From contig JAENRP010000438.1 of NCBI GenBank assembly GCA_024741835.1, forward strand, positions 3,520-31,407: 27,888 bases of DNA, written 5' to 3'. Position numbers and translations under genes: made by a program. This DNA is from Diplocarpon mali. Its lineage: Eukaryota; Ascomycota; Leotiomycetes; Helotiales; Drepanopezizaceae. Shown piece by piece: positions 10,601-21,500 of this stretch. The notes beneath the pieces are model-generated. The model saw only the letters and a program-made list of their open reading frames with translations, did no database searches and was not told the origin of the DNA. The first letter of the stretch is position 1. Each line of letters starts with the position of its first letter.

Positions 10601-12935
10601 TCCGCTGCTTCGATACTGGCACGAGCAATCTCGAATTGACTCAGTTCATGACCCATTCGGGCCCACTGTGCTCCTTGGCCGGTGAAGACGAAACCAAGCT
10701 TTGGAACCTTGGTGGAAACCTTGGATGCACCTGAGTTCTTTGCAAGCGCCTCTCGCAGCTCTGGCAGTGATGAAGCCGAGTAGAATGATTTCCATGGGAA
10801 CCGGGAACGACGCCCGCCCAGCGTATGGGCGAGATCCCGAGCGACCGAGCCGTCGGTGTGTGTCTCGAGATATTCGGCTAGGTCAGCACTCATGCGACCA
10901 ATACCCTCCTCATCTGAAGTGCTGAGGGCAAAGACATGGCGATTTCTCGGCTTGGTGAGTGCGGTTATCTCTTTCTTGGAGCCGTTCTGGTAGCCATTGG
11001 TGTAGCTGGGGATCCTTGTGCGGTGGTTGCCTTTCTGCAAGAGGTCTCTCTCTGCAAGGTAATGGTACGCATCCTCGAGGATGACGTGAGCATTCGCACC
11101 ACCGTAGCCAAAAGAATTGACGCTGGCACGTCGTGGACCGGTATATGGCCATGGCGTGGCTTCGGTCGGAACGGTGATGTTCCACTCCTTGAACAGGATC
11201 TTGGGATTTGGCGTGTTGAAGTTCAGACTGGGTGGGATGACACCGGCCTCCAAGACCAAGATGGCCTTGACCACTCCGGCGAGTCCTGCAACACTCTCCA
11301 GATGGCCGATCTACACGCACCCCCGAGTCAGCTTGTTCCCGCTTCACCACGCGTGTGTATGCATACACGCGCATATGAGCGGCCCGTGAGAAAGTTATCC
11401 GACTCACATTCGTCTTCACCGAACCCACGTATAAAGGCTTGGCCGGATCGCGGTCGTGGCAGAGCGTCTGCGCCAGTCCGAAAAGCTCCGCAGGATCTCC
11501 CACAGCTGTCCCGGTGCCCTGCCCCACATCTCGTCAGCCAATATTTATGCACCTGCATACGCTCTATCTGCCGCATGCATTTATCCTCTCAACGTGCAGC
11601 CGTGCCTCGAAATGCACCTGCGCCTGATCCGGACAGGCAGCCCGCATCTGCACGGTTCATGCATCTCAACCAAGTACTCACGTGGGCTTCGCAATAGTGC
11701 GTGGCGGCAGGATCGAGTCCAGCGGATTTGTACGTTGCACGGATGAGATCTGCCTGCGCGGCGCCGTTGGGCATAGTCATCGTCGGCGTCTTGCCATCCT
11801 GGTTGGATCCACTGCCCCGGACAATGGCCCGGATGGTATCGCCGTCCCGGACAGCATCCTTTGCGCGTTTCAACAAGATCGAAGCGACGCCCTCTCCTCG
11901 AGCGTACCCATTGCCGCCTGCGTCGAAACTCTTACACATGCCATCGGGGGAGAGGAAGTTTTGGTTGGTCAATAATGCGAAGACTTCCGGGCCGAGGAAC
12001 AAGTTGGCGCCACCGGCGACGGCCATGGATGCCTCTCCGCTGCGGAGGCTCTGGCATGCCAAGTGGATGCTTACCATGGAAGCGGAACAGGCAGTGGAAA
12101 CGGTAGCACTGGGCCCTCGAAGATCGTAGAACCACGAGGTTCGATTGGCGAGCAGTTCAATGCCAGAGCCGGTGACGGCAACTGAGAGACGGGCGGTCAG
12201 AGCTATGTTCTGCGGCGCAGTGGGAGGTTGGAGAGGTCGGCAACTTACGTGTCGGGGCGCTGTCGAGATCTCGGAATTGGATTTCTCTCCAGTCGCTCGT
12301 GAAAGCGCCGACATAGCACGCTGTCTGGCTCCCTGATACGTCCTCGATACGCAGTCCCGCGTTCTCAAAGGTCTCGTAGACGACCTCGAGCATGATGCGT
12401 TGCTGCGGATCCATTGCAACCGCCTCATTCTGGGGGATTCGAAAAAACTCTGCGTCGAATGCCGTCACGTCGTCCTTCAAGAAATAGCCCTGGGGCGTGA
12501 CGATGGTATTTCTCCGTCCCTTCTTGTCGTGGTGATATCCGTCGGCAGACCACCGGTCGGCTGGAATCTTGGCTGCGCCCGCTGCGTTTGGACTTAGCCA
12601 GTGATGCTAGAGAGAGAAACTCCCGACGAGTTGCTTACCCCTGCCATTGCTCAGCATGTCCCAGAATGACTGTGGCGTGGATGCTTCTCCCGGGAAACGA
12701 CATGAAAGCTGCTCAACCATCAATACACGGTCCTCTACTTGCCGCTGGGCCCGGTAGAAGACAACATACCCCGATGACCGCTAGTATGGATGTCAGTCAG
12801 TACTTCTATCTTCATCTAGGGGCGCCACGGAGGGAGTAGGAATCGAAAGGCTCCGATCCTGATGATTCCAAGTGGGATAGACTGACCGATAGCATCGTCG
12901 TCGAACTCGATAAGTGGTCCTTTGGTGGGTTTCAT
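4679..12935 (-). CDS. Highly reducing polyketide synthase, KS-AT-DH-psiMT-ER-KR-ACP, nine exons
   Basis: Exons (minus): 12935-12887, 12780-12770, 12708-12639, 12581-12249, 12181-11682, 11518-11408, 11310-9845, 9784-8053, 7984-4679, giving about 2525 aa. KS (about 17-430): C186 in STACSAS, H321 in EAHGTGT, H361 in NIGHLE. AT (565-880): S656 in GHSSGE. DH (950-1230): H965 in [12 protein letters not shown]1161 in VLDAML. A degenerate methyltransferase-like core follows (1240-1640). ER (1815-2130): [14 protein letters not shown] (2150-2330): GGLGGLGR, Y2301 in [12 protein letters not shown]2476 in GVDSLVAL. There is no release domain, so the reduced chain must leave to a partner, most likely the SAT of the divergent NR-PKS. 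A functional ER means full reduction is possible at some steps. The lost SAM motif predicts no C-methyl branches. MKPTKGP was chosen as start because few residues normally precede the KS; an in-frame ATG at 13022 would add 29 residues. In the KS, Ser replaces the usual Asp three residues before the active Cys. Confidence 0.93.
7300..8700 (-). other. Degenerate C-methyltransferase-like region inside the HR-PKS
   Basis: Approximate span of the segment between DH and ER, residues about 1240-1640, interrupted by the intron 8052-7985. It keeps the length and broad pattern of the HR-PKS methyltransferase core (hydrophobic strands, then FDAIFVSG and [15 protein letters not shown]). The usual glycine-rich SAM-binding loop (ExGxGxG) is missing; the nearest matches are [10 protein letters not shown] and [12 protein letters not shown] structural, non-methylating pseudo-MT is the likely reading. 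Boundaries are estimates. Confidence 0.7.
12770..12780 (-). other. 11-nt micro-exon (exon 2) of the HR-PKS
   Basis: Minus-strand CGGTCATCGGG lies between an acceptor ending ACTAG and a donor GTATGT. With one base from exon 1 it encodes A-V-I-G. Joined to exon 3 (LSCRFPG) it rebuilds the invariant KS N-terminal motif AVIGLSCRFPG in frame. The flanking introns are 12886-12781 (106 nt) and 12769-12709 (61 nt). No other junction gives this motif. Confidence 0.85.
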
Positions 12936-13140
12936 GATGAACGCAGGATATTGAGCATGCTCCCTCGAAGCATGGAGCTTGAAGAGATGCACAGTAGTCG
13001 AGGAACTCGGCAGCACTATCAACCTCGCTTTCCAAGTGGATGCGAGATGAGGGATAAGCTCTCAAGTGAAGATGGTTGAGATCCAACAATTTCCACGTTC
13101 CTATCTTGCGTGTTTTACGTTCTTGCGCTGGGTATATAAA
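12936..13140 (-). promoter_or_regulatory. Probable HR-PKS core promoter and 5' leader
   Basis: A TATATAAA/TTTATATA element at about 13133-13140 lies roughly 200 bp upstream of the HR-PKS ATG (12935) and is usable on the minus strand. Between it and the start there is an in-frame upstream ATG (13022-13020) that could be an alternative start. The element reads best as TATATAAA on the plus strand, so its orientation is uncertain. Confidence 0.35.
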
Positions 13141-13643
13141 GGGAGTCAGGCACGTGTAACCCGAGACCTCTGGCTGTGTTTTCAATGCACTGGCGACGGG
13201 GGGGGGGGGGGCAGATTAGACGCAGAGGCTTCTGGGTCAAAAGGGCAAGGCCGACCTGCATGCCACAGCTTTAAGCGGGCCGAACCGCAGCCGTATCGAG
13301 GTTCGTCTGAACTTCGAGGCTGCTGCTGCTGCTGTCACCCTCTAGCAAGTTGTCAGAGAAGTTGGTTAGTCAATCTCTTACCTGAAATTGCTTCTTTTTC
13401 CCGTATCTATTTCACATCATCGACCGGTCCGATTAGTCACTGTGTCAAGGTCTCACTCTTTTCTCTTTCACGTTCGTCTATGGCGTGGTGGGAGTCGCTG
13501 GGGTTGCGGTAGTGCTGGGTCAAATCGGAGCAAGCCAGCCTGACACGGCTAACGTAAGCAAAAGAAAAGGAAAACCTTGGACGCCAAGGGTGCTGCTGCT
13601 ACTCAGCTGTTTCACATGCTTATCTATTCGTTGCGGAGGGCTT

Positions 13644-13666
13644 NNNNNNNNNNNNNNNNNNNNNNN
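13644..13666. other. Assembly gap (23 N)
   Basis: A run of 23 undetermined bases in the shared PKS promoter region. The true length is unknown. Missing sequence could include regulatory DNA or part of a gene, so distances across it are uncertain. Confidence 0.98.
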
Positions 13667-14170
13667 TTTTTGGTTGTTGATCTTGATAACGACAAAAAAG
13701 CCAGTGATGAGATGACATCATTGAGGCGTCGGTATATTTAATTTTACTTTGATTGCTTATGTCTCGGATGTCGCTTATGCCAAGAGAATAATGGGCTTCG
13801 CAGGCGCGAAAACAATCAACCGAAGATTAGATAGATTCCTTGACATTGACGATCCCCTCCCTTGCAGCGGCACCCTTTATCTGGAACGCTGGCCGCTCAT
13901 CAGCTCAAGATCTGCGGTGGCTGAGGTCGCTAGGGTGACGATCTACAAGAGGGGCAGGATGTTACCGAAGAAGGGTTTGCAAGGTAGAGAAGTGCCGCTC
14001 GGCAAAGAGCCTGGCACGGTCTTGCTCGACCATTGCAGTCTTCATTCTACTCAATTGCCCGCCCAGGAGCTGCTTCGGGTAGTGGCCCCGAATCTGGCCC
14101 AAGGGGTTGGGTGGAGTGTGATGAATCCCTCGATCACCTCGATAGCCACCGTGTTCTGGAGAGCAGCAAA

Positions 14171-14400
14171 TTAGATGGAAGTGAAGTGCTCGCTCCAATC
14201 GAACGGACCGGGCGGGAATCCGTTCCTCCAGCACTCCCTGTACAGAGCATAGATACATACACTGGGCGAAGTAGAGGTAGAGCATCCACCCTGGAAGGTC
14301 TCTCCTCTGGCTCTGCCATTACTCTCAAACCACTCTCAAACCACTCTCCAATCAGCGTACACGGTTCCGTCTTTCCAGCAGGGCTCCGGCCGTGTCTGTC
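14171..14400 (-). pseudogene. Possible decayed coding fragment, unknown product
   Basis: On the minus strand one frame reads like protein for about 75 codons, rich in Cys, Trp, Arg and Pro. It includes CWKDGTVYADWRVV, then an in-frame TGA next to an 11-nt tandem duplication (around 14321-14348), then ECWRNGFPPGPFDWSEHFT before a TAA at 14171-14173. I do not recognise a family. It could be a remnant of a small cluster gene disrupted by the duplication, a gene with introns I failed to place, or chance. Confidence 0.2.
14321..14348. repeat. Short tandem duplication
   Basis: The 11-nt unit ACTCTCAAACC is repeated twice with a partial third copy. The unit length is not a multiple of three, so it would shift the frame of anything coding here. 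Confidence 0.8.
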
Positions 14401-15424
14401 TTTCTTTCTTTCCTTTTTTCTTTTTCCTCCTGACATCTGCCGGCGAGACACTTCGGCCACGGCTGCGGCTGTCAAGCTAGCTGCATGAGCTACCCAGCTA
14501 GATACGTTTATGCATATCCACTAGCCGGATAAACAGCCCCTGGTGCTTCTGTAAGCGAGACGCATTTGGACACCGTCCAACAGCCACTTGGGTCCAATGT
14601 CCAAAACTGCAAAGCAAGAGACCTATCTACCTTCCGCAAGCGGAAACTGCAGTCACTTTCTGTACTGATAATTGAAATTCCTATCCCTACCTGGCCATAA
14701 CAAGACAAGAGGTAACTTCAGGATGTGCTATCCGGTCCTTCTTTGTAAGCGGGCTTCTCAACAACACGGCTTGATCATATCGTAGCAGGCCTGTTTGACT
14801 GTCGGCGCCGCACACTAGCATAGTGACACTCAGATTAGACTTATCTTGTACGCCTGAGGTCGTCGAGGCTGGTTTATGCTTGCTAGCAACAGGTTAGTCA
14901 GCATAACTATACTAGACCAGGCCCAAATCCCCTCCCCTTGGTATTGATAAACGCTTGGTACATCGGACAAGGTATGTTACAATACGGTCCAGTACAGGGT
15001 TATAGTGATCTACGCACATTAGCTGATATGACCGGCCAGGGGGTGCTAAGCGCCAAGGAAAGGGACAGAGACAACGGTGCGGAATTGGCAGCGTGTCTGT
15101 CTGTTTAAAGTGAGAATCAATACATGCGCCAGAGATTTCATCTTGCAGGCACAGAGGACTATGTGGTGAGAAGCGATAGCGGATTTTGTGATTGTGGCGC
15201 TTTGTTCAACTGGATGGCGGCATTCCAGAGCGGCTTCTCCCCCTTGAAGTATTGATGAACATGAGATAAAAGTAAACACGCTCAATTCCCGCCCAACAGT
15301 TCGGAGAGCTGATCTCAAGAGAGTTACCCACCCACCTGTATTATAACTCTTATCATATCCATTTCCAGATTTTGCAGATTCCCTTCTCTTTTTGAGAAGC
15401 TTACTTTGATACCCAGAAGCTAGA

Positions 15425-15425
<1 letters not shown>

Positions 15426-15472
<47 letters not shown>
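15426..15472. repeat. GA microsatellite just upstream of the NR-PKS start
   Basis: An uninterrupted GA/AG dinucleotide tract of about 46 nt ends 38 bp before the NR-PKS ATG. It lies in the 5' leader or core promoter. Read on the minus strand it produces a spurious Leu-Ser repeat frame. Confidence 0.9.
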
Positions 15473-15510
15473 AGTCGCAGCACCTCCTGATACCATATGT
15501 ATCAGTCGTC

Positions 15511-18500
15511 ATGACGCAGACTCCGGTGATATTGTTTGGCGACCAGACAGTAGAGACACTCACCACTATCCGCTCTCTCATCGATCGGTCCAGTAAGTCG
15601 GCGCTCCTTAAAAAGTTTCTAGACGACGCGACCAAGGTTGTGAAGTCGCAGGTGCAGAGCCTCAACCTAGAAGCGCAGAGCCGCTTCTTCGGCTTCTCCA
15701 ACTTGCTAGATCTAGCCGAGCGCTTCGGCACCTTGGGCCATCCGGATGACTTGGTTGCGACGGTGTTGATGGCTATTGCCCAGTTGGGAGAACTCATCTT
15801 GTAAGAGCTGCTTCGTTCCCTCCAGGGCGGACGTTCTTTGAAACCTATGGACTGATTGTTCGGTTCCCACAGACACGCTCAAATCGAGTCCTCCATTCTC
15901 AATAACCCGAAAGCCGTGGTTGTCGGTCTTTGCACGGGCGTTCTTCCTGCCGTAGTCGCTGCTGTTTCCAGGGGCCTGGATGATGTGCTTGATCTCGGGA
16001 TCAAAGTCATATGTCTGGCGTTCCAGCTCGCGGTTGATTCTGGTCGCCGGTCTGAGGCTATCGAGGCTGGCGCCGGCCATTGGGGCTTCTCCATACTTAA
16101 CGTACCGATTGATTCTTTGGAGAGCATCATCGAGAAGTTTCATGCCGAAAAGGTTAGTCGGCTCCGCCGTGGTTCCATGCAACATCTAGATATATCATAC
16201 GCCGACTTGAAAGACGGGGACAAGTTGGCTCTCGAACAGAGCGGAGCTGACCAGCCAATTCCTAGGGTATACCCACGCATCGTCACGCATACCTGAGCGT
16301 CGTCTCTGAGGGCTGGGCCACCGCCAGCGGTCCGCCATCCACCCTCCAGGAGCTCTTCGCATACTCGGACGTCTTGAGTAACGCACCCAAGCTACGTCTT
16401 CCCTTCGGTGCCGCAGCCCACGCGCCGCACCTCCCTCCGCTAGACATGGAAGCGCTGCTAGACGCCAGCGGCATCAGCAGCGAGCCGATAGCCTCGCGCT
16501 CCCAACTCATCTCTACGAGCACTGCTCGGCCCTACCCTGCAGGGACTTTACGGCAATTGCTTCGTGGCGCCCTGGATGACATTATCCAGGCGCAATTACG
16601 CCTCAATGGTACAGTCCAGGGAATTTTAGCCGAGATCCCAAAAACCGAGAAAGGGGTTCGCTTAATCCCCGTCGGCCCGCTTGGACACACGAGTATGGTG
16701 CAACGCGCCTTGCAGCGAGCAGGAAAGACGGTCGAGTTGGTCCAACTGCCCTCGCTTGACAAGCCGACGTCTCCTCGTGCCGACTCCGAGCACATTGCCA
16801 TTGTTGGGTGGGTCTCAGCCGAGCGTGCCCTCTTACTGAGATTTCACCGTTTTATTGATCTGGTCGTCGCTGACACTGTGTTGCAGCATGTCCGGCCGAT
16901 TCCCTGGCTCGGAGAATATTGCTGAGTTTTGGCAATCCCTGCTCGATCAGAAAGAATTTCACACCAAGGTAGGTCCCGTCGTACCTTCACCGGCTGAAGC
17001 ATGTTTTTTGATACAAGAGGCGCAGATTCCATCCTCAAGATTCGACATCGACTCGCACTTCGACGCAGATGGCAAAGTGAAAAACGCAACCTCGGTTCCT
17101 TACGGCAACTTTCTCGAAAACCCCGGTCTGTTCGACCATCGCATGTTCAAGGTCTCTCCTCGTGAAGCACTGCAGATGGATCCCCTGCAGCGACTATCCC
17201 TCATGTGCGCTTATGAGGCTCTTGAGCAGGCGGGATACAGCCCCGAAAGAACGATGTCCACGCAGAGCAATCGGATTGCCACGTTCTTTGGTCAAGCTTG
17301 CGATGACTACCGCGATACCCAGATCAATGAGGGCGTCGATGTATACTTCGTGCCAGCACTCCAGAGAGCTTTCGTTCCGGGACGTCTGCATTACCATTTC
17401 GGGTGGGGTGGACCGACGTATAGCGTTGACAGTGCATGTGCATCGAGTCTCTCCGCTGTCACGCTGGGCATGATGAACTTGCTGAACAACAAGTGTGATA
17501 CGGCGTTGGCTGGAGGTGGATCGCTCCTCAGCAACCCGGCAGGTAATTTGCTCACAAGCGCGTCAGACCACCATCTCCGTGACTAATTTTGCTCCGCACA
17601 GTCTACGCAGGTCTGAGCAGGGGCTCTTTTCTCTCGACAACGGGATCTTGCAAAACTTTCCAAGACTCGGCCGACGGCTACTGTCGTGGTGAGGGTGTCG
17701 GTGTCGTTGTCATGAAGCGACTCGAGGATGCCTTGGCTGAAAACGATAATGTCCTCGCTATCATCCGAGGCGCAGTCAGGAACTCCTCATCTGATTCCAT
17801 CTCCATCACTCACCCAAGCACCACGTCGCAACAGGCTCTCTACCGCTCGCTATTGAGCCAGATCAACGTCACCCCTGAAGAGGTTGGCTTCGTTGAGATG
17901 CACGGCACAGCCACGCAGGCTGGAGATTTAGCTGGTATTTTGCTATTCCCCATCCTCTCCTCGTGGAGCAAGCGACGAAGCTAACTCTTTGGAAGAAATG
18001 AACGGGGTTGCCGCCATATTCGGTGGCAACAGAGCTGCAGACAACCCGTTGTACGTGGGAGCCGTGAAGGCCAACATCGGACACGGAGAGGCGTCGGCCG
18101 GATTAGCCTCCTTGATCAAGTCCATCCTGATCCTGAGGGAGAAGAAGATTCCTGGGCAGCCAATCCCCGCTGGTGGACGATTCGTGTTCAACCACAACTA
18201 CCCCAACCTTCCGAGTTTGGGCATTCGTGTGGCCGAGCAACATCAAGCTTTCCGTGTACCAAAGCCAGGCGGGAAGCGCAAGCTTCTCTTGAACAACTTC
18301 GATGCTGCTGTGAGTACCCTCTTCGGCGTCGTTTGCAACCCGAGCCTCAAGCTAACCATCTCCCAGGGCGGCAACGTAAGCTTGATTCTGGAGGAATATC
18401 CAGAGGGTCGGGCGGCCGGCAGTGGCAGCCAAGATCCTCGGAAGTACCATGTTGTTGCTGTCTCGGGCCACACCGCTGGCTCGTACACGGGTAACAAGAA

Positions 18501-21500
18501 GGCGCTGCTGGAATTCCTCCGCCGAAAGCCTGAGACCTCCCTCGCGGATCTGGCATACAGCACTACCGCACGCCGTATCCACCATCCCTACCGCATCGCA
18601 TACGCCGTCGACTCAATCTCCAAACTCCAGGACAGTCTGGCACAGGACAACGATGTCTCGTACCGGTCAGACTCCAAGGCTCACATCAAGCCGAATGTCG
18701 TCTTCGCCTTCACCGGCCAGGGTTCCAAGGCCCGAACGTTCGGTGCTCGTCTATATCAGACATCCCGCAGCTTCAAGCGATCCATCGACTCTTATGAACG
18801 ACTTGCGAAGGGATATGGATTTGACTCTTTCCTGCCTATCATAAGCGGCGAGTTGTCTGAGGACGTTGCGGCTACCACGGTTCAGACACAGCTCGCTACT
18901 GTTGCCGTGGAGTTGGCCCTGGTGACTCTCTGGGAGGAATACGGTATCAGGCCGACTCATGTCATCGGGCACAGTCTGGGAGAATACGCCGCCTTGGCTG
19001 CGGCTGGTGTACTCTCCATCGACGACACTTTGTATCTCGTCGGTACCCGAGCGAAACTGCTCCAAGACGGCGCGGAGCGGAACACCCATGCTATGCTGGC
19101 TGTTGGCCTTCCCAAGGACCAAATCGCTGAGAAGCTATCCGCCTTGACCACTTGCGAAGTGGCTTGCGTCAACACTCCGTCCTCGACTGTCATCAGCGGG
19201 CCCATCGAGGAGGTCGAAGAACTCAAGGCCTTCTTGAAGACTGTCGGGGTCAGCGCTACACAGCTCGATACCCCGTACGCTTTCCACAGCAAGCAAGTCG
19301 ATGTTATCGTACCCGAATTCGTGTCTCGGGCTAAGCGGGTTCGCTTCAACCAGCCGAGCATTCCTGTCGCATCAACGGTGAAAGGCGCGATAGTAACAGA
19401 GCAGGGCACCTTTGATGCTGCTTATCTTGGTCGCCAGGCCCGCGAGCCGGTGGATTTTGTGGGTGCTTTGAACGCTCTTCGCTCTATTGATGATGAGACT
19501 ACATTGTGGATTGAGATTGGCCCGACGCCCGTATCCCTCGGTCTCATTAAGTCCACGCTGGATGTCCCTCAGTCCAGGCTACTTCCCTCATTGCAAGCCG
19601 GACAGGACGACTGGAAGGTCCTCTCAGCTACCCTTGCCGCTCTGCACACGAAACATCACACCATCAACTGGACTCATTTTCACCAGGAGAACATCGCGAA
19701 CTTGAAGTTACTTGATCTCCCTGCGTATGCCTTCGAGTTGAGAGATTTCTGGCAGCCCTTCGTGCAGCATACTGCTCTGCCTGCGCACGAGGATGCTGTG
19801 CCCACCTCGACTCTCGAGAAGGGCATCCGCAGCCTCTTGAACAGCTCGCTCCAAAGTCTTGTGGAGGAGAAGATTGCCGATGGAAAGAACATCTTCATCT
19901 TCTCTTCTTCCACCACAGAGCCAAATCTATCTGCAGCAATGAAGGGACATGTTGTCGACGGTCATGCGATTTGTCCGACGAGCGTATTCCTTGACATGGC
20001 ATTGAGTGCCGCTCGCTATGTCGCGCTGCGTGAAGACCCGAGTGCGAAGTCTCCCGAATTCTCCGTCTACAACCTGGATATCAGCGCTCCCTTGGTCTTG
20101 GCTGGCAGCGATGACCAAATGGTCTTCGTGACGGCCACGCAGCGGAGCTCATCGAAGGACACCTTCACCGTTACATTCGCATCCCAGTCCCGCAAATCCA
20201 GGAATTTGGAGCACGGGAAATGTACTGTGCAACTTGCCGATGGACAGGCTTGGAAAGCAAGCTGGCGCAAGAACAACTCTCTGGTCAAGCTTGCCAAGCA
20301 GGGCCTCCTTGACTCGAAAGACAACCACCATCTTTCCAGGCCCATTGTATACAAGTTATTCTCGCAGCTCGTCCAGTATAACGAGCGATACCAGGCAATC
20401 AGCAAGGTCACCATCTCCGATGATTTCTTCCGGGGTGTTTCCAGCATCACTCTTGACGCCGAGTCGGACGGCAGCAACTTTCTCTTTAGCCCGTACTGGC
20501 TTGACGCTCTTGTCCATCTCGCCGGCTTCCAGGTCAATTCCAACCCCGCGAAGCCCGACAGCGTCTTGTGGGTGTCGACAGGCTTTGAGACGCTGAGCCT
20601 CTTACGCGGTGAATTCATGGCCGGCAAGGAGTACACCAACTTTATCGTTCTCAACCCCCCTGAGCCGGGCCACGAGGACTCGATCATGGGCGAGGCATAC
20701 ATCTTTGATGGTGAGACTACCATTGGTATTGTGAGTGGTATTTCTTTCCACAGGCTGGAGAGGTCGCAGTTTGCCGCCTTGGTCAGATCGGCCGGTGGTG
20801 CCTCTGCCGCTGCTCCGGCGTCTACGAAACCCACTGCTGCAAAGCCGCCAGTGAATAGTCAGGCCGAGGCGTCCGAGCCAGCACATATATCATTTGCCAC
20901 AGCTGTCGCTGAAAACGATGACGGACCAAGCGCAGCAGATGAGCTCGAAGCCATCCTAGCTACGATCGCCAAGGAGACTGGTGTTGATCGCTCGGAGATA
21001 AACGACTCGACTGTGTTCGCTGACCTCGGTGTCGATTCGCTGATGTCCATCACCATTAGCGACGTGCTGCAGAAGGACTACGGCATCACTGTGCCTAGTG
21101 CGTTCCTGCAAGAGAATCACTCTGTCGCAGAGGTTCGCAAGGCGCTCGGCCAGCCAGAAGCTGACGACGCACAGACGGATGCGTCGTGGGAAAAGGACGT
21201 GTTCTCTTCATCGGACGAGGGATGCGAGGGTATTGAGACACCAGCAACGCCATACCAGACGGACAGCCTGGCCCATGTCACTTTCGACGAGAAGGACATT
21301 GTCATTGAGGAGAAGACAAAGTCCAACGCTGCGCCTCAGGTAGATCTTACCGCGTACGAGAGCAGGGCAGTCTTGATCCACGGCCGAAAGCGGTCCAAGG
21401 AAATTCCGCTCTTTCTGATCACCGATGGTGCTGGGAGCGCAGCCGCTTACCGTGAGTGATCGTGGCATTACTCCATGTCTGATGTTAACTAACCACCTCT

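Larger units (their letters stand above)
12936..15510. other. Divergent intergenic region between the two PKS genes
   Basis: About 2.6 kb separates the two start codons, so the promoters of both PKS genes must lie here. It also holds a 14-G homopolymer (13198-13211), a GCT trinucleotide run (about 13319-13334), the 8-bp palindrome GACCGGTC (13422-13429), an assembly gap and a long GA tract. Apart from one possible decayed coding fragment I see no gene. A shared site for a Zn2Cys6 regulator would be expected, but I could not identify one with confidence. Confidence 0.6.

Noticed and set aside
13422..13429. GACCGGTC palindrome as a regulator binding site
   Set aside because: A single 8-bp palindrome in 2.6 kb, with no second copy found, is weak evidence.
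15046..15483. Minus-strand frame beginning with a Leu-Ser repeat
   Set aside because: Produced by the GA microsatellite; the rest does not look like protein.
17981..17995. Acceptor at 17980 giving the longer junction DLAANSLEEM
   Set aside because: It would use the AG inside or next to the GCTAAC branch point and insert five residues compared with the family spacing; the AAG at 17993-17995 fits both.
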